DNA of 64,000 nt from Armillaria gallica. Taxonomy: Eukaryota; Basidiomycota; Agaricomycetes; Agaricales; Physalacriaceae. The stretch lies in assembly GCA_037576215.1 (NCBI GenBank), contig JBANDB010000018.1, positions 62,001 through 126,000 of the forward strand, read 5' to 3'. Positions 36,423 through 49,591 of this stretch are shown piece after piece. The stretch's first letter is position 1. Every line of letters starts with the position of its first letter. Position numbers and translations under genes: made by a program. Below the pieces are notes generated by a model. It was not told the origin of the DNA and did no database searches. It saw only the letters and a program-made list of their open reading frames with translations.

Positions 36423-39400
36423 GGTCGGTGGTGGTGGTCAAGGCAGCAAAATTTTGAGATCGGCCCGAAGACCCGGATCATGGTCGGGGCATAGCCACCT
36501 GTTGAACGCGATCAATGAGGCGACTATTAATATTCATCCGTCTTCTATGCGTTTCTTTCCCTACGCTTCCCTTGATACCGGGATCTTTACGCAACCCCCC
36601 GCATTCAACATTAACGAGTGACAACAATTACTCACACAACCTTTTTGAATGGGTATTAGGTTCCGAGGCCAACAATCAGCGCGGCTTTCCCTCAACACCA
36701 AGTTTTCTGATCAACTACGGTCCGATCCCCTATGCATTCTGGCGTCTTTGTAATCTCTTGCCTCCCTGTGGATCTTGTGGTGACCGAAAAAGGCTTGACC
36801 TCCGAGGATTTTCGTCAGTCTTGATCGGACCCTGGGCAGAGCAAATCACCCCCACTCTCTACCGCGGTTTATCGGCAACTTTCCATACGCATGTGTGCGT
36901 ACTATGCGTACTTACTCAAATACCCCGAGTCTCGTGCTTGCGTGTCCAGTAAATCAAAATCAGCCCTACTCCTGGTAAGTATTCCGAATGCCTTCGTCGA
37001 AGGTGATGATGATCTTCTTGAGAGACAGCGCGCGCGATCACTGCTCCCGTTCGTTCGTGAGTTGTGGTATCTACGATCTTTTAATTAGGTTTGCTCAAAT
37101 TAAGCGGGCTGTGGAGTGATGGGATGAATGTTGTCTATTCCTCGGAATTGACTTGCCGCGGCTATTAGGGACACCGGGGATTTACTTTCCTTGACGCCAC
37201 GTCCCTGCAAGCACTAATTCCACTGGTCTTGAACATACGTATAACTCGTTGGAGTTGCATTGGAAAGAACGAGTCGTATGCGGCTCTGGATGCTATCGGC
37301 AGTACTTACTCGTAAAAGGTCAGAGTAACTTTGTGGACCGGTGTCATCGCACAACTTGCCGTAATGGAACTTTATCGCCCAGTACATGACAAGTGGACGG
37401 ATTATGTCTTGACGTTGCAACATCCGAGGTCTTCTCGAACATCAAACTAGGACGGCTAACATAGGTTTCTCATTAACATATGTAGCAACGGTATCGCTTA
37501 AATTGAACCGTCGATGGCGAGTATTAGGTCCTAGACTTATTTCCTCGGGAGTCGGGTTTCTCTAAGCGACGATTCTTATTGCCGCTGTCCCGCTTGAGGT
37601 CCTCCACACCCGTGTACATGACGCGCCAAGGCGCCAATGCTGCAAGCGATTCTCGGTGACTGGTAGCAAGAAAAGAGTATTCTTGCGCGTCACTTCCAGG
37701 AGGCGTTTTGGGGTGGCGTGAAACGCCCATACGATGATCGCGTCAATGAACTTTAGAGCTGGCCGTCGTATCTCACATCGTTCATGCCTAGGAACGAGCT
37801 TTGGTGCCGAGGGGAAAGGGTTGAAAGGCGCCACGTACCTATCACAATAGCGAAGTCGGTACCTGTTCCACTTCAAGTCACTTGCACTGACCGAAAATGA
37901 CGCCGTTAACCTACTTATGACCAAGAACATTAGCAATCTGAGGCCAAGTGACAGATTCTCTTAAGAGACGCTAGCGGCGTCCCAAGCATTTCTATCTCTG
38001 GTATGACCAAAAAGTCATCCAAAACCTTAAACATGAGTACAAGGCTTACATGGTCGAATGAGACGGCTGTACAAGCGCAGTCAAATTTGCTATAAACAGG
38101 CCAGCCGCGGAAAAAACAAGAGCAAGCGCCACTAACGTACGCAACAAGATCAGCTGCTTTGTGTCGAGTGAAGCAGACTTGAGAAAATGACGTCGTGTCC
38201 TTAGCTTGGCTCGTTTATTCGCACAGAGGAATCAAATTTAAGCTCAAGCGCGATGGCCATGGTTATCCCAAAAAATGCTTCTGCGTCTGTTCAACGGTTA
38301 AACCTTGTGCCGGTGGAGAACTTGTGAAAGAAGATCAGAAGAGATTTCAGCCCCAACGACACAAGGCGATTCTATAATTAAAAGACTCGTGAGTAGTCCG
38401 GTTGTTCGAACTAAAGACGGCAGAAGCCTACAGTACGCAGTACGTCGTGCAATCCCAGGCGCAGCACTTGCTTGGATCAGAATAAAGCACGGCAAAAGCA
38501 CGGACAACGTGGGTATAAAAATTTCCCGATAGAAGGATTGGGTTCACTCGGATTGTGTTGTGGGTGGGAAGATTTGGCACCACATGTTGAATTCGAACAC
38601 GCCGCGCCATTCTCTGTTCATAGAAAGATGCGCATGTAATGGACAACGTCAAAATTGGTGTTCTAAAGCGCTGGGTTTGTCATTCGGGTATGAAATCGTT
38701 TGAAGCAAGATTGTTCGGAGCTTTGAAGGAGTCGAATAGGCGAAATAACGCCTAGACAAATGACGGTAGACCAAGACAGACAAGTCCAGTATCTCTAACC
38801 TTTTTAAAGCCGCCTGATGGACGAAACTCAGTCGTAGCTGCGTCAGACTTTCTCCCCGTGTTGTAGCCCGAGAATCCAGATGCTAAAAACAGTCCATCGC
38901 AGTTCTAGAAATACATACAACAGAATAGTGAAGATCTAGAGGCGATGCCCCATCAGCATCACGTTAGACGGAGAAATCTGATGACCCACTTTCCGCAATG
39001 CTATACTATTTCCTAGCGAGGAAAATGGTTGAAGACGAAGTGGGTTCAATCTTGTATCCTGGCTGGGACGAGAGCATTGGGGCCAGTGGAAATTAATTCG
39101 GACAGAAGCATGACCCATAAACCCACACTGTGAAGGAATATATCGTAGCAGATGGCCCGTTTGATGAGAAGCCCAGTCTTTCCTACACAGATTCATAAGA
39201 TCCCAACAGCGTTAATCGATGGCTTTTGACAACGGTTTGATGTCTGAAAGACTCGACCAAGCCACAAATACAGAGAGATATACTTGACCAAAGCGTGAAT
39301 TTTGATCCATGTCCATTGTCCACACAACAGTGCAATGACCCGGAGATGTTTTCTTGAAGAAAAGTAGGCAAACGAAGACGAAGCTGAAAGATCATGCGTT

Positions 39401-40013
39401 CATATGGAAGCTAAGAGAACCAGGGAAGGCACCGGATACGGCACAGGCAATACCGGCAACGTCGATATTCAATACACATGTGGGCCCCTGCTTCTTGGAT
39501 TCGATCTGAACATCATCATCAAGCTTCGCCTATCTTGATTTCCTCGGATGTTTCATTTTGCTGTATACACCGCGTCTGATAACTATCATCGTGTGAAGTA
39601 GCTGTCGTCAACATGCGAAGCAGCTGTCCTGTAGAGGTTCATAGCCATAGATACCAATGCGACCGTTTTAGTGTACGAATCTGAAGTTAAGGACTAGAAG
39701 ACTCGAGACCTTTGGAGGTGAATACGAGAGGGGAGCAAAGACGGCAACAGACGCCACCTTGATCCGATTGATATTCCGCAACTTTTTCCGCACACCGCAT
39801 GTGGGCCATAATCTATTATTTATGGCAAGTCCATGTATGCCTTCGCGAGACAAAATACAGGAATAAAGTCAATAGAGTGGTGATGTATCGAGAGATGCTA
39901 GTTATACAGATGTCATGCAGTGCGTAATAATATAGTATGAAGATGGTATAGATTATGAACAAGCGCTCCAGAAATTCCAGTACAGAACATACAACAGAGA
40001 GCAATGCAAGACA
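36423..40013. other. Gene-poor stretch (3.6 kb)
   Basis: After the URA5 promoter there is no supportable gene. Frames are short on both strands, with no family motif and no believable exon chains. I saw no transposase, reverse transcriptase or terminal repeat signature. It may be decayed mobile DNA or a noncoding locus. Confidence 0.45.
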
Positions 40014-41019
40014 TCAGGTCGACTGTGGGCGCTCACAAGGTATAGGTGAGGGCGCCGGTGTCCGACGACGAGATAGAGAGGCCGGCAAGACATCGACATC
40101 TATATCATGTAGTCGAGGGAGAGACGGTGTGCCAATCCGCCGTCTTTTGAAAGGGGGTAATTTAACATCCTCTTTCAAGTTTTTGGCTATATCCGTCCAT
40201 GCAGAGCACGTCACAGGCTGCGCTGTCTGCGCCGAAGTTATTCGAATGTTGGATGGAGTTGCACGGCGTACAGAGTGATGTATCTGGATGGCCGGCCGAG
40301 ATATACGTTCGGGTGTCGTCGAAGTGGAGGTAGACGACGATGGAGGCGATGGTCTAGAAAAGCTTGAAAACAGCCTGTCGAAATTGATCAATAATGAATT
40401 GGGTGAAAAGGAAATGTAACACACTCTTCAGCATCTATCTTTCTCTTCAAAACATTGTACCGCCGCTCCAGCTCATCTTTTTCCTGCTTCAACTGTACAG
40501 CACTGTCCCGAGCTATACGAGCCACATTTAGAAGACCAAGTGTTGCCGCAGCATGGACTTCGGCTCGTCGTCGCCACAACCCGCAATTGAGCCGTAGAGC
40601 AGCATTTTCAGCGCTGATCCTGGCACACTCGGATACTGCTTTGGGGGTATCCATGGAGGAATCAATATTCGGGTTGGGTTCATCAAGGTAGAGACGACGA
40701 ATGCTGGGAATTATATGGGTGCGGAGATGAGAAGGGATGAGGGTAGGGTCGATGTTCACTATTGCCTCCTTAGACATACAATTGAAGGGGACAGGTAAAG
40801 GGCTCACCAGTCGTGTACGGGGCGCGGCATGTGGGGCAGTAATGTATGGTAGCGTACGGCTTAATAGCGTTGACAGCACGAAATACGCATTCAGTGCAGA
40901 ACACATGCCCTACAGCAGGCATGAGTGAGCAACGTGATGGAGGCGAGGAGGAGGGACGTACCACAGGGCAATGCGACCGGTTGCTTGAGTTCGTCGATGC
41001 AAATACTGCAAGACGGCAT
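40014..41019 (-). CDS. Small RING-finger protein with a coiled coil
   Basis: Exons 41019-40962, 40909-40808, 40758-40425 and 40374-40014 give 284 residues with all phases consistent. The RING starts at residue 3: CSICIDELKQPVALPCGHVF, then CTECVFRAV and CPTCRAPY, with the full Cys/His ligand set formed only after splicing. The segment IDPTLIPSHLRTHIIPSIRR follows, then a coiled coil (LKQEKDELERRYNVLKRKI) and a Ser/Thr-rich tail with a basic cluster (PPFKRRR) that could be a nuclear signal. It is probably an E3 ubiquitin ligase; the substrate is unknown. The third exon uses the acceptor ending ATAG just before TGAACATC, because the nearer AAG acceptor gives the wrong frame. Confidence 0.75.
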
Positions 41020-43359
41020 GGGGAAAGGTGTAGTAGTATGTCGGTGGAGGGACTGAGGAAGGGGCCATGTCAGGGTGTTCGCTTTTATAAGATCGAAGGA
41101 TCACGGACAGAACAGGCAGACGGCCTTTCCGAACGTAACCGAGGAGTTATCAATGCCATGTTTCTTCTCTCAGGCAATGGTGCGAGAGGTAATCCACAAA
41201 GGCTGGATGACTCTTGACTTAGCCGAGAAGACGGATTAGGTGAAGCGTTTGAAATGTATCGGCCTCGGAGCGACCGCGACTATTTCGGTCTAGGCCCGTG
41301 GAAACATAAAATCCACGTAAGATCCATCGGGCGACCTCTACCCCCTTGGCGATACGGCCGTGTGAGTTCCTGCTAGTTCCGTACGAGTATACTTGGGAAT
41401 AACCAGTGCCTCCGCGCATGGTAAAAACTGATCCTACAAGAATCAGATTCAGATGAAACTACTATTCCTTTGATCTTCAGTGACAGCTGAACAGTATCAT
41501 TCATACTCATTATTGATTGAAACCAATCTTGCGTTAAATCATTGCAGTGCACCGCGCCGGTGGAACAACAGCGGATCGAAGAGGGTGTCGACCATGTATG
41601 GGAAATTGCGTTACTCTCCCCGAATCCACCCTCTTTCCAGGCCGGCCTATAACCTGCCCTTCCGAGAACACAGCCTCCCCAAGATGTATATGGGGTGGCA
41701 GGGCGACTAGTGGGCGACTTGGGGAGGGTTGGGACATCAGTTCGGAACTCGGGCCCCAGTTGATTACCGGTAAGCGCGATGAAGACATTAGCAATTCAAA
41801 CGCTAAGTCCATGTCGGAAAGAGGTGGCACGCAGGCTTACGACAGTACTCCGTTGATCACTTTGAATAAGTCAATGTCAGACGATATTGTGCCCGCGCAG
41901 AACATCGTGAATGGTAATTATGGCAATATACCCGGAAACCGAACTGTGATATTGTAAGTAAATCCTGATAGAAAAAATTGCTTAGCAACACCGCCTTTTC
42001 CGTAGATCGGAGAACTAAGCTGTCTGAGGACTTACGGAGGCAAGCTTCAAAATTCTTCGCTCCAGTGTTTGCTGCCCTAATCGGGGTTGCGAAGGTCCGC
42101 GGCGCGACATCAGAGATCAACTCGTACCTGCGAGTGGCAAATTGAAATTGAAAACGACAGATTTTTGGATCTGACGTTTCCTTGGGTTTTTCTCCTTGTC
42201 TTGGAGCAGAATAGTTAACAGGAGGAAGAATACCGTTCAGGGCATTTCCGTCAATGATGACCTAACAGGACAGCACTCCATGAATGCTAGAGTGTACTCC
42301 GCGGAACGGGAACCTCGCTAACGAGAAGAAACAGGAACTTCATAGCACTCAACCGCGGTGCAACGAACGATCTACTCCGTTTCTCTAGAATCGATTAAAA
42401 ACTTTACCTCAGTCAAACGGCTACGAAAAAATGCCAATATGTGCTCACAATAATCTGAAGTCCGCGCCTGTGCCTTAACTTTAGCCTCCCGAATAGCACC
42501 TAGACCACAGAGCTCATAACGATGGCGACTGGAAGAGAGTCGGTCATCGAGATGGGGCAGAGGGTTAATGCAGGCATGAGAAAAGAAATCCACGACAATT
42601 CGGATAAGAGAGAGAACTGCCTTCTTCAGCATGTGATGTTCTTTGTGAAGTCTTCCCAGCCTTTCTTTAAGAAAGGGGGGTGGGGGGGAGGGGGCGCCTC
42701 CGCCAAAGCCGTGGTAACAACTCTCTGACCTTGCTTCCCTGAGATTCATCGTTAGGAGCTTTATTGATGCTGAAGAGAGACTGAACCCCCCCGGCGCAGA
42801 CGTACAGCCGTACAGCTTCCAGTCAAGAAGAAAAGCGCTTCTACAGAGGCAAAGGGCGCCAAACCGGTTTGTACGTGCCCCTACTAATCAGTATACTCCG
42901 GGAGTCTGCAGACAAGCCCGAGGGAACTAGATCAACGACTCTAGAGGATCAGTCGACTAAGAAGAATTAGGCCTTTAGGAGTCACAGAGTCAGAACCACC
43001 ACAGCTTCTCAGTAGAAAGTGCACTTGTCGTTAGTTATTTCAACCCAGAACCCAGAAAAAAGAAACTCGCAATGAAAGAGCCTGAGATCACAGGCAAACA
43101 GAGGCAAGCAGAGTTTTCAAAAAACGCACAAGGTCTCTCACGTGACAAACGCGACTTTGACCACCAGCTTCCATCGTCTTCGCCAATTCTTGGACTTTGA
43201 TTCAGAGTACTTGTCAATCTAGTTCGTACGCGACAAATTATTGGGCTTAGTTACCACGGTCCCAGAATTCGCCGCTTCTGACCGAATCCAACCGAGGCAG
43301 CACCACACCGGTCCACCCCCAAGATACTAAGATAAATTCTGGCACTGTCACAGACATAC
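41020..43359. other. Intergenic region between two divergent RING genes
   Basis: About 2.3 kb with no gene I can support. It includes the promoters of both RING genes and a G-rich tract at 42675-42694 (listed separately). Scattered short frames have no recognisable motif. Confidence 0.45.
42675..42694 (+). other. G-rich tract, possible G-quadruplex
   Basis: Runs of 6, 7 and 5 guanines separated by single T and A bases. The 7-G run can be split, so four G-triplets are available on the plus strand. It lies in noncoding DNA between the two RING genes. Folding is only predicted. Confidence 0.4.
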
Positions 43360-44632
43360 ATGGACGAGTTCGTCTGCCATTGCTCAATATGCCTGAAGGA
43401 TAATGCCGTTTCACTCATGCGGTCCCTGCTATGCGGTTGGTACCTTTATCTGCGGTTTAAATTGACCCTTTTGAGGCTGAAAATTCATTCTATAGGACAC
43501 GCTTTCTGTGCATCATGTTTGCATGAATACATGACAGCAACTTCACGCCCAACCTGCCCTGAGTGTCGCGAAAAAATCAAACGCGGCGACGAGAGACGGA
43601 TCTTTCTCAACATGTCGTATGTTCCACGGGCGGCTGCCGTCATCTCTGGACTTACCGAGATGGATGCCAACGCGAAACTCGTCAGTGTAGCCAAGGCGGG
43701 AAAGAAGATTGAGCATGCCACCAAGGACTTGCGGTGTGATCAGGATCTTGCGGTTCGTGAAAGTCACCATTACCATGCCTGATAAAGCTGATGAGCTGTA
43801 GGAAGCACTTTTGCGCGCAGTTGAAGACTTCAAGGAGCGCATCGCGCCCGCGTTCGTAGAACTAGACGCGAAACGCCGAGAGGTTCAGAAGATGACTAGA
43901 GACCATGCATTGGCCCTACAAGCGGCAACAACTCGCCTTCGAGAAGTCGAGCTAGAGAGAGATCGGGCTCTATATTTCGCGGAGCAAGCTTTACAGAAGA
44001 CATCGGACTATGAAGAAAGCTTGTTGAGTCTCAAGTCTGACAACGCCGCCTTGACGGAGAGAAACACCTCGCTGGAGGCAAGCGATGCCGGTAGAAGGAG
44101 GACTATCGAGACCTTGGGTACGAACATAAAGACAAAGGATACCCAGATCGAGCAATACAGGCAAACGATCATCGAACAAAAGGTGAAGTCGCTGAACTTT
44201 GATCTTGCTATGATTGCTAAATTCGCTTTAGAATCGAATTCACCGATACAAAGCACGAATTGAGCAGCTCAAGACCGAGCAAAATGCTCGAGTCGATGAG
44301 CAGACTATTGTCCTTCCAAATGAGGTAGACGTTTTTCCCATATGGAAATATATCGCTCACACCGTTACAAGATCGACCTTGACGAACCCATGAGTCATCA
44401 CTCTCCTCATCAGCCCCAGACTTGTGTTCACATGCAACAAGAAAGCAGTGATGCTGGGGACTTTGAGGGCATGCCAGGACCATTATTCAGCTCCGAGCAG
44501 GTACCTCAGGGTTTGAAGCGGAAACGAGCGGACGAACGCTCTTCCAAACCTCTGCGCCCAGTGAACGGTAATTTTGGGAAGCTGTTCGCAACAGGACCTA
44601 AGCGGTCAATTCGTGTGCCGAAAGGGCCATGA
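43360..44632 (+). CDS. RING-finger protein with a long coiled coil and basic tail
   Basis: Exons 43360-43435, 43496-43752, 43802-44182, 44232-44324 and 44372-44632 give 355 residues. The RING begins at the N-terminus (CSICL, then CGHAFCASCLHEYM and CPECREKIKRGD), with the first intron inside it. It is followed by about 150 residues of heptad-rich coiled coil (RLREVELERDRALYFAEQAL, later RYKARIEQLKTEQNARVDEQ) and a C-terminal basic segment (GLKRKRADERSSKPLRPVNG, ending RVPKGP). Likely a RING E3 ligase, possibly nuclear; no partner can be named. It has the same layout as the RING gene at 40014-41019, in divergent orientation. Confidence 0.75.
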
Positions 44633-45559
44633 GGGTTGGATGTAGCTTGAATATGTTGTTGATCTTTAATTTATGCATCCTAATCATTCTCATGGTAGGT
44701 TCGAAGTGACGCTGCAAACGTCTTCTCTTAGACATGATGATCCCTCAAGAGTACTTTGACGACGTTGGCAACCGGTACAGATTTTCAACCGTCTCCCTAG
44801 ACCCTTGACCTAGGGTAATCGGAGAGACGGTCACCAGTCAAAAGGATATGGTCCCTGGTGCGAAATTTGAGCACGTTCCGCTGATCATCGGTCTTATAGC
44901 CATGAGTCTCACCCTTGCTTAGGCTATGACTATGCCAACGACCAAACGTGGTAAAATATTCGCTCCTATGCCTAGCATACCATTTGTAGAGTGATCACAA
45001 TAGGATCGTAAATTTGATGGTCCCACCAGCGCCGTTGGGGTGCTGTCCGTCGGCATAAAATTGAAATTCCAATGACGATCCGTCGGTACATTGTTTAAGG
45101 CTGCAGAATCGAAGAGTGCGCAAGGTGCCAAGGTGAGACCAATACAGCAACAGAGTCATCAGGCCGCAGGAAATACAGTTTCAAAAGCAACGTTATGAAT
45201 TGGCCAAGGCGGAAAGGCAACAAGTAATTGATATTAGCAGTGTCGGTCCCGAAGCTTCCGGTGCTTACTGTGTGAGAATTACTGCCAAGGATTATCTCGT
45301 CCCGTCCTGACGAGTTCTGGTGCTGGCCTGTGTACATTTTAATTACAGACCAAGCAAGTTCATATCAATGGGACGGGAGGAGAAACGCGAAGAGTCGCGC
45401 CGGGACCGATGGGATCCCTGAAACTCCCCAATAATGGAAGGTGTATTTCCAAATGTAGACATTGAATGCGTCTGAGCAATTCCCGCTTACCTAACGTCCT
45501 CTAATTTTGTACAGCATTTCATCTTAGGAGCGTAACGCCGCTTTTCGCAGTCGACCTCC
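44633..45559. other. Intergenic region upstream of the histidine kinase
   Basis: About 0.9 kb. No gene is visible. Minus-strand frames at 44919-45337 are short and unrecognisable. A 6-bp inverted repeat CCCTAG/CTAGGG occurs near 44803-44818. Confidence 0.4.
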
Positions 45560-48500
45560 ATGTCCTTCTGGTCGAAGGCGCACTCCTCCAAGTGGGCGGA
45601 GGATGTCGCCAATGCCGGCTCCAACGACAATGCGATATCTCGTACGGGTACCCTACCCGTACCTGTCATCTCCAAGCCGCGCACGACGAAAAGGACGATG
45701 CTCAAGCCATTCAAGGCGTTCTTGAAACATTTTCGACGTCGATTGGCCCCGCCGACCTCACGCTCGATGATGGATGCCCTTGACCAGGCCATGAACCAAC
45801 CCCATGATCTCAGCCCATCCCTCGAGGACGAGAAGGACGAAATCGACGAAATCGTAGTTGACAGATGCTGGTCCGAAGAGTACGCGAGCTCTTCACATTC
45901 GTCCGACGTTGCCGACAGCACCAGTGGTTTCGGAGAGACATTCGAGGAACGCGACAGTACTTCTGCGTCCCACAGGGCGGGATTTTGGGCCTCTTGCAGG
46001 CCTCTCATATTTATCAGATGGCGACTGTGGCGTTACCTTCAAGATTTTTTTAATCCTCGCTTCGAGAATCCTGTCGTGGAATTAGATTATGAAAAGGAGG
46101 TCTGGGAAGTTTCAAAGAGTCTGGCTCTATGGGCGTCCATATTCTTCATCGTGAACTGGTTGATGGCCGTTCTATCTATCCCTACGCCCACCGTTCTCGC
46201 CGACAAGGTTAGTGGACCCACGTCTATCTCCTTCGAATTGATTCGAATCCATACATAGATATTCTATTTCGCCATCGGCCCCGTCCTGACATTCCCCATC
46301 CTTGTGCTCTGTCTGTATGATTTCCCCCTCAAGTACTCGCTATTCTTTCAATGTTTTATCTGTCTATCGGCCTGGTCCTGGTTCGTATCACTATTTTCCT
46401 CCGTCAACTATACCGGCTCATCGTCGCCTAGGTCGTTCTATCAAATACTCTATGTATTTCTATGTGGTTACTACAGCGACGATGTGCACGCCTTTACCTG
46501 CGGTAGCAAAGACTTTTTATCGACGTTCTAGTAAGTCGATGAATAGATCGTGACCAAATTTCGCGCTGACAATTCATAGCTACACATCTGCTCTGCAAAC
46601 GGTCGCACTATTCGGCCTGAATCTTAGGCGCCTCCCAGCCATGATTGGCGCGCTTTCCTTTCTCGTCTTTTCAACTGCGTTGATCATCCCCCACCATGCA
46701 ACGTGGTATCGAAGTGCGAATTTCACAAACGTCTATCGTCGTAAATTAATCCTGGTCTCAGATATCATCAACTTCTTGGCGTTCCAGAGTTTTCTGTTAT
46801 ACATGCATTACCAGCGGGATATGTCTGCTCGAAGGCTGCACATGACGCGGATACGACTGAAAATGCAGGTACACAAGACCACTAAGGCCCAATTGAATGA
46901 ACGGAAGGCGGCAGATTCAAAGTACCGTCTCACCAGCTATGTTTTCCATGATAAGTCTGCAATTTCCCCAGATCTGTTGTCTTTCTTACTGTTCCTTTAC
47001 AGGTCCGTGTTCCTCTGAATACAGCCAGTGAGTCTTCTACAATTCCTCCTTTGTCATAATGCTAATTTGCATTCGAATTAGTCTTGGCAGTACAGAATAT
47101 GGACGCATCCGGAACGGTTCCGAGGGGTCAGCTGCTGGAATTCAATGCTCTTGAAGGTAGCCTTAGTCAGATGTCACAAGGCAAGTCAATGGCATGATTA
47201 ATATTTTCTTGCTTCCGTTACTGATGCGTGTGTGCAGTCCTCAACGATGTCTTGGACTTGTAAGCTTCTTTCAGAAATTTGGTAATTCCTTTAATAATAT
47301 CATATTCATAGTAATCGTATGGATAGCGGTAAATTCGAGGTTCTGATGAGGGTATGTCCTTGTCTAGTGGTGGCAGTCAAACCTCTAACACACAGTAGCC
47401 ATATGCGTTCCATCAAGTTTTGCGCTCAATGTTCTTAACGCTGGAACTGGCCACCAATGCCCGCGAATTAGATTTCGAAACGGACTTGGACATGAAGATC
47501 GATGATGTATACTTTTCCATCTCCGTCGCGGTTGCACATACTGACCACAATAATACGTCCGTGCAGTTTGCTAGGCGAGCTGAGTATAAAGCTCTCGGTG
47601 AAAGCGATGAGAATATCGAATTGCTCTTGCGGGATAATCCAAGTGGTGAATCAACGATGGGCTTGGTCGCTGGGGATGAAAACCGGTTGAGGCAGATAAT
47701 CACAAATCTTGCGAGGTGAGCATCTTGTAGCTTTTGCGCTATCCAATACTGATTAGCCTTTGATCCAAAGTAATGCCTGTAAATTTACGCCGAAAGGTGG
47801 AAAACTCAAAATTTCGACGCGACTTATACTCCCAGAGCCCAGTGCTGGTGTGGACGGTGAAGATGCTACTAAGGCGTCATATTCAAGATCCACATCGTTG
47901 GACAAGGACCATGAAAAGACTGAACACACGCGTTCGTTATCGGTGAAGGAGCTTGAGGAACATAACAAGCAGTTTGGTGGGGCACAATGTTGTTTCGAGA
48001 GAGAGAAGATTGTGGTCAGAATAGAGGTTACAGATACGGGGATTGGGATACCGAGTCATGATATGACCAACACCAAACTCTTTTGTAAGTATTCCTTCTT
48101 ATTGTCGGTCTCTCCAACTGATTAAGTGTCCCAGCCGCCTTTACGCAGACGGAGCAAGGAAGGCTACAAGGTATGCTTCTCCCCATATATCTCGACGCTA
48201 CAATAATGACGTCCTCTAGGCGGTAAAGGAACTGGCCTTGGTCTGGCTTTAGTACGCCGTATTGTGAAGCTTAGTGGAGGTCGCCTGGGTGTCCGCTCAA
48301 AGGTTGGACAAGGATCAACATTTTGGGTGGAACTTCCACTTGGTGTTGGACGTAAAGTTTTGCAGCCAGCGCAGGAGCCTGTTCCTGGGACTCCTGGTCC
48401 ATCGTTCATGAACATGTACACACTCACGAGTAGAGCCGGCGAAGACTCGCTACAGTCGGCGAAAGCGAGTGTCGAGGGGACGGAGGTGGTAAGATTGACG

Positions 48501-49591
48501 CCAACGTCTCCATCGACGCGTTCCGCTTCAGCGCTTCATGGGCTTATGAATCAAGGTACATTACTTTTTCTTGATTCGTCATTATGGCAGTCTGTAGCTG
48601 ACTTTCATTCAAAGGTGGTAGTGTCGAATTAAGCATAGCAAAATATGACTCCCATTCACCTGTACCAACGAGGACCATTGGGGATCGTTCCACAGGGACG
48701 GAGTTTCCACGGGCTTACATGAACTATGAAGACTCGGACGACTCGCCATCCTCTCAAATTATCCTTCCGCCTCCTCTTGAGCAGAATAGCTCTGACGGGA
48801 CGGTAACAGAACAGACATCGCGAAATCGGCCGAACTTCATTGCTCTACCCAGTCCTCAGTCCTTCGTACTCGATCCACAGCAGTCACCGACGGTTAACCC
48901 TCCGTCGCCTTCCATCACTCGAGGGTCACTAACGAACTCGAGCTCAGTACTGTTCCACCAATACCAGGTCCTCGTTGTAGATGACGACGCTCTGACGCGC
49001 CGGTTAATGACAAGGATGCTGGAGCGGCTAGGCTGCTGTGTGACGACGGCGGAGAACGGGGAGGTCGCGCTTGGAATTTTGTTAGGACAAAGTCCTCTGA
49101 CAAAAACGCCTGCCAGTGATAATTCGTCGCCAATCTTGGAAGACCTGACCCCTCCGACGCAGAGGAGGTTTATGGTGGTGTTTTTGGATAATCAGATGCC
49201 CGTGATGTCGGGATTGAAAACTGTGTCGCATTTACGGGAAATCGGGAGACGGGATTTCGTTGTTGGAGTTACTGGTAGGTCGGGTTCTTTCGTAATTGTG
49301 TGCAGCTGTTGACGAACTTTTCCTCGCTCACAGGTAATGCCTTGATTGCTGATCAAAAGGTCTGGTTTCCCTTTCTTTTGTGAGCTCTTTGGTCCTTACT
49401 ATTGTTTCCCTTTGTAGGAGTATCTTGAAGCTGGTGTCGATCAGTGAGTCTTCTTTCTTGTGCACCTTTACCGGAAAGTTGACGCCCTCACCCATAGTGT
49501 CCTTACGAAACCTGTACTGGAACGAAGTCTCACGCATATGTTGCACCTCGCAGAGCACCGTCGCAAATCTGCAGCAGCGGCGGAGTCATAG
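45560..49591 (+). CDS. Membrane hybrid histidine kinase with C-terminal receiver
   Basis: A multi-exon two-component sensor. The N-terminal 180 residues are cytosolic, then about six hydrophobic segments ([20 protein letters not shown] to [14 protein letters not shown]). After splicing the H-box reads [13 protein letters not shown]. The kinase core is complete: N-box [19 protein letters not shown]1 VTDTGIGIP, and TQTEQ followed by G2 [16 protein letters not shown]. The receiver begins [14 protein letters not shown], has the phospho-acceptor Asp in [11 protein letters not shown] and the conserved Lys in VLTKPV. Early exons: 45560-46207, 46259-46530, 46580-46950, 47001-47027, 47082-47180, 47238-47259, 47312-47351. 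The intron 46951-47000 is AT-AC and 47181-47237 is GC-AG. It should feed an Ypd1-type phosphorelay; the stimulus is unknown. Confidence 0.88.
46951..47000 (+). other. AT-AC intron within the histidine kinase H-box
   Basis: A 50-nt intron starting ATAAGT and ending TTTAC. The preceding exon ends CATG and the next begins AGGTCCG, so splicing gives CAT GAG GTC, that is HEVRVPLN. Flanking exon phases agree (371-nt and 27-nt exons). No GT-AG or GC-AG choice gives a readable H-box, and read-through meets a stop. ATAAGT is the donor type reported for U2-dependent AT-AC introns. Confidence 0.7.
47181..47237 (+). other. GC-AG intron in the histidine kinase gene
   Basis: Donor GCAAGT after TCACAAG, acceptor GTGCAG before TCCTCAACG. 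Only this choice joins MSQ to VLNDVLDFNRMDSG in frame. Confidence 0.7.

Noticed and set aside
35797..36621. Long plus-strand frames over URA5
   Set aside because: They are antisense shadows of the orotate phosphoribosyltransferase codons, with no family features.
44803..44818. Small inverted repeat CCCTAG/CTAGGG
   Set aside because: It is too short to distinguish from chance in 64 kb.
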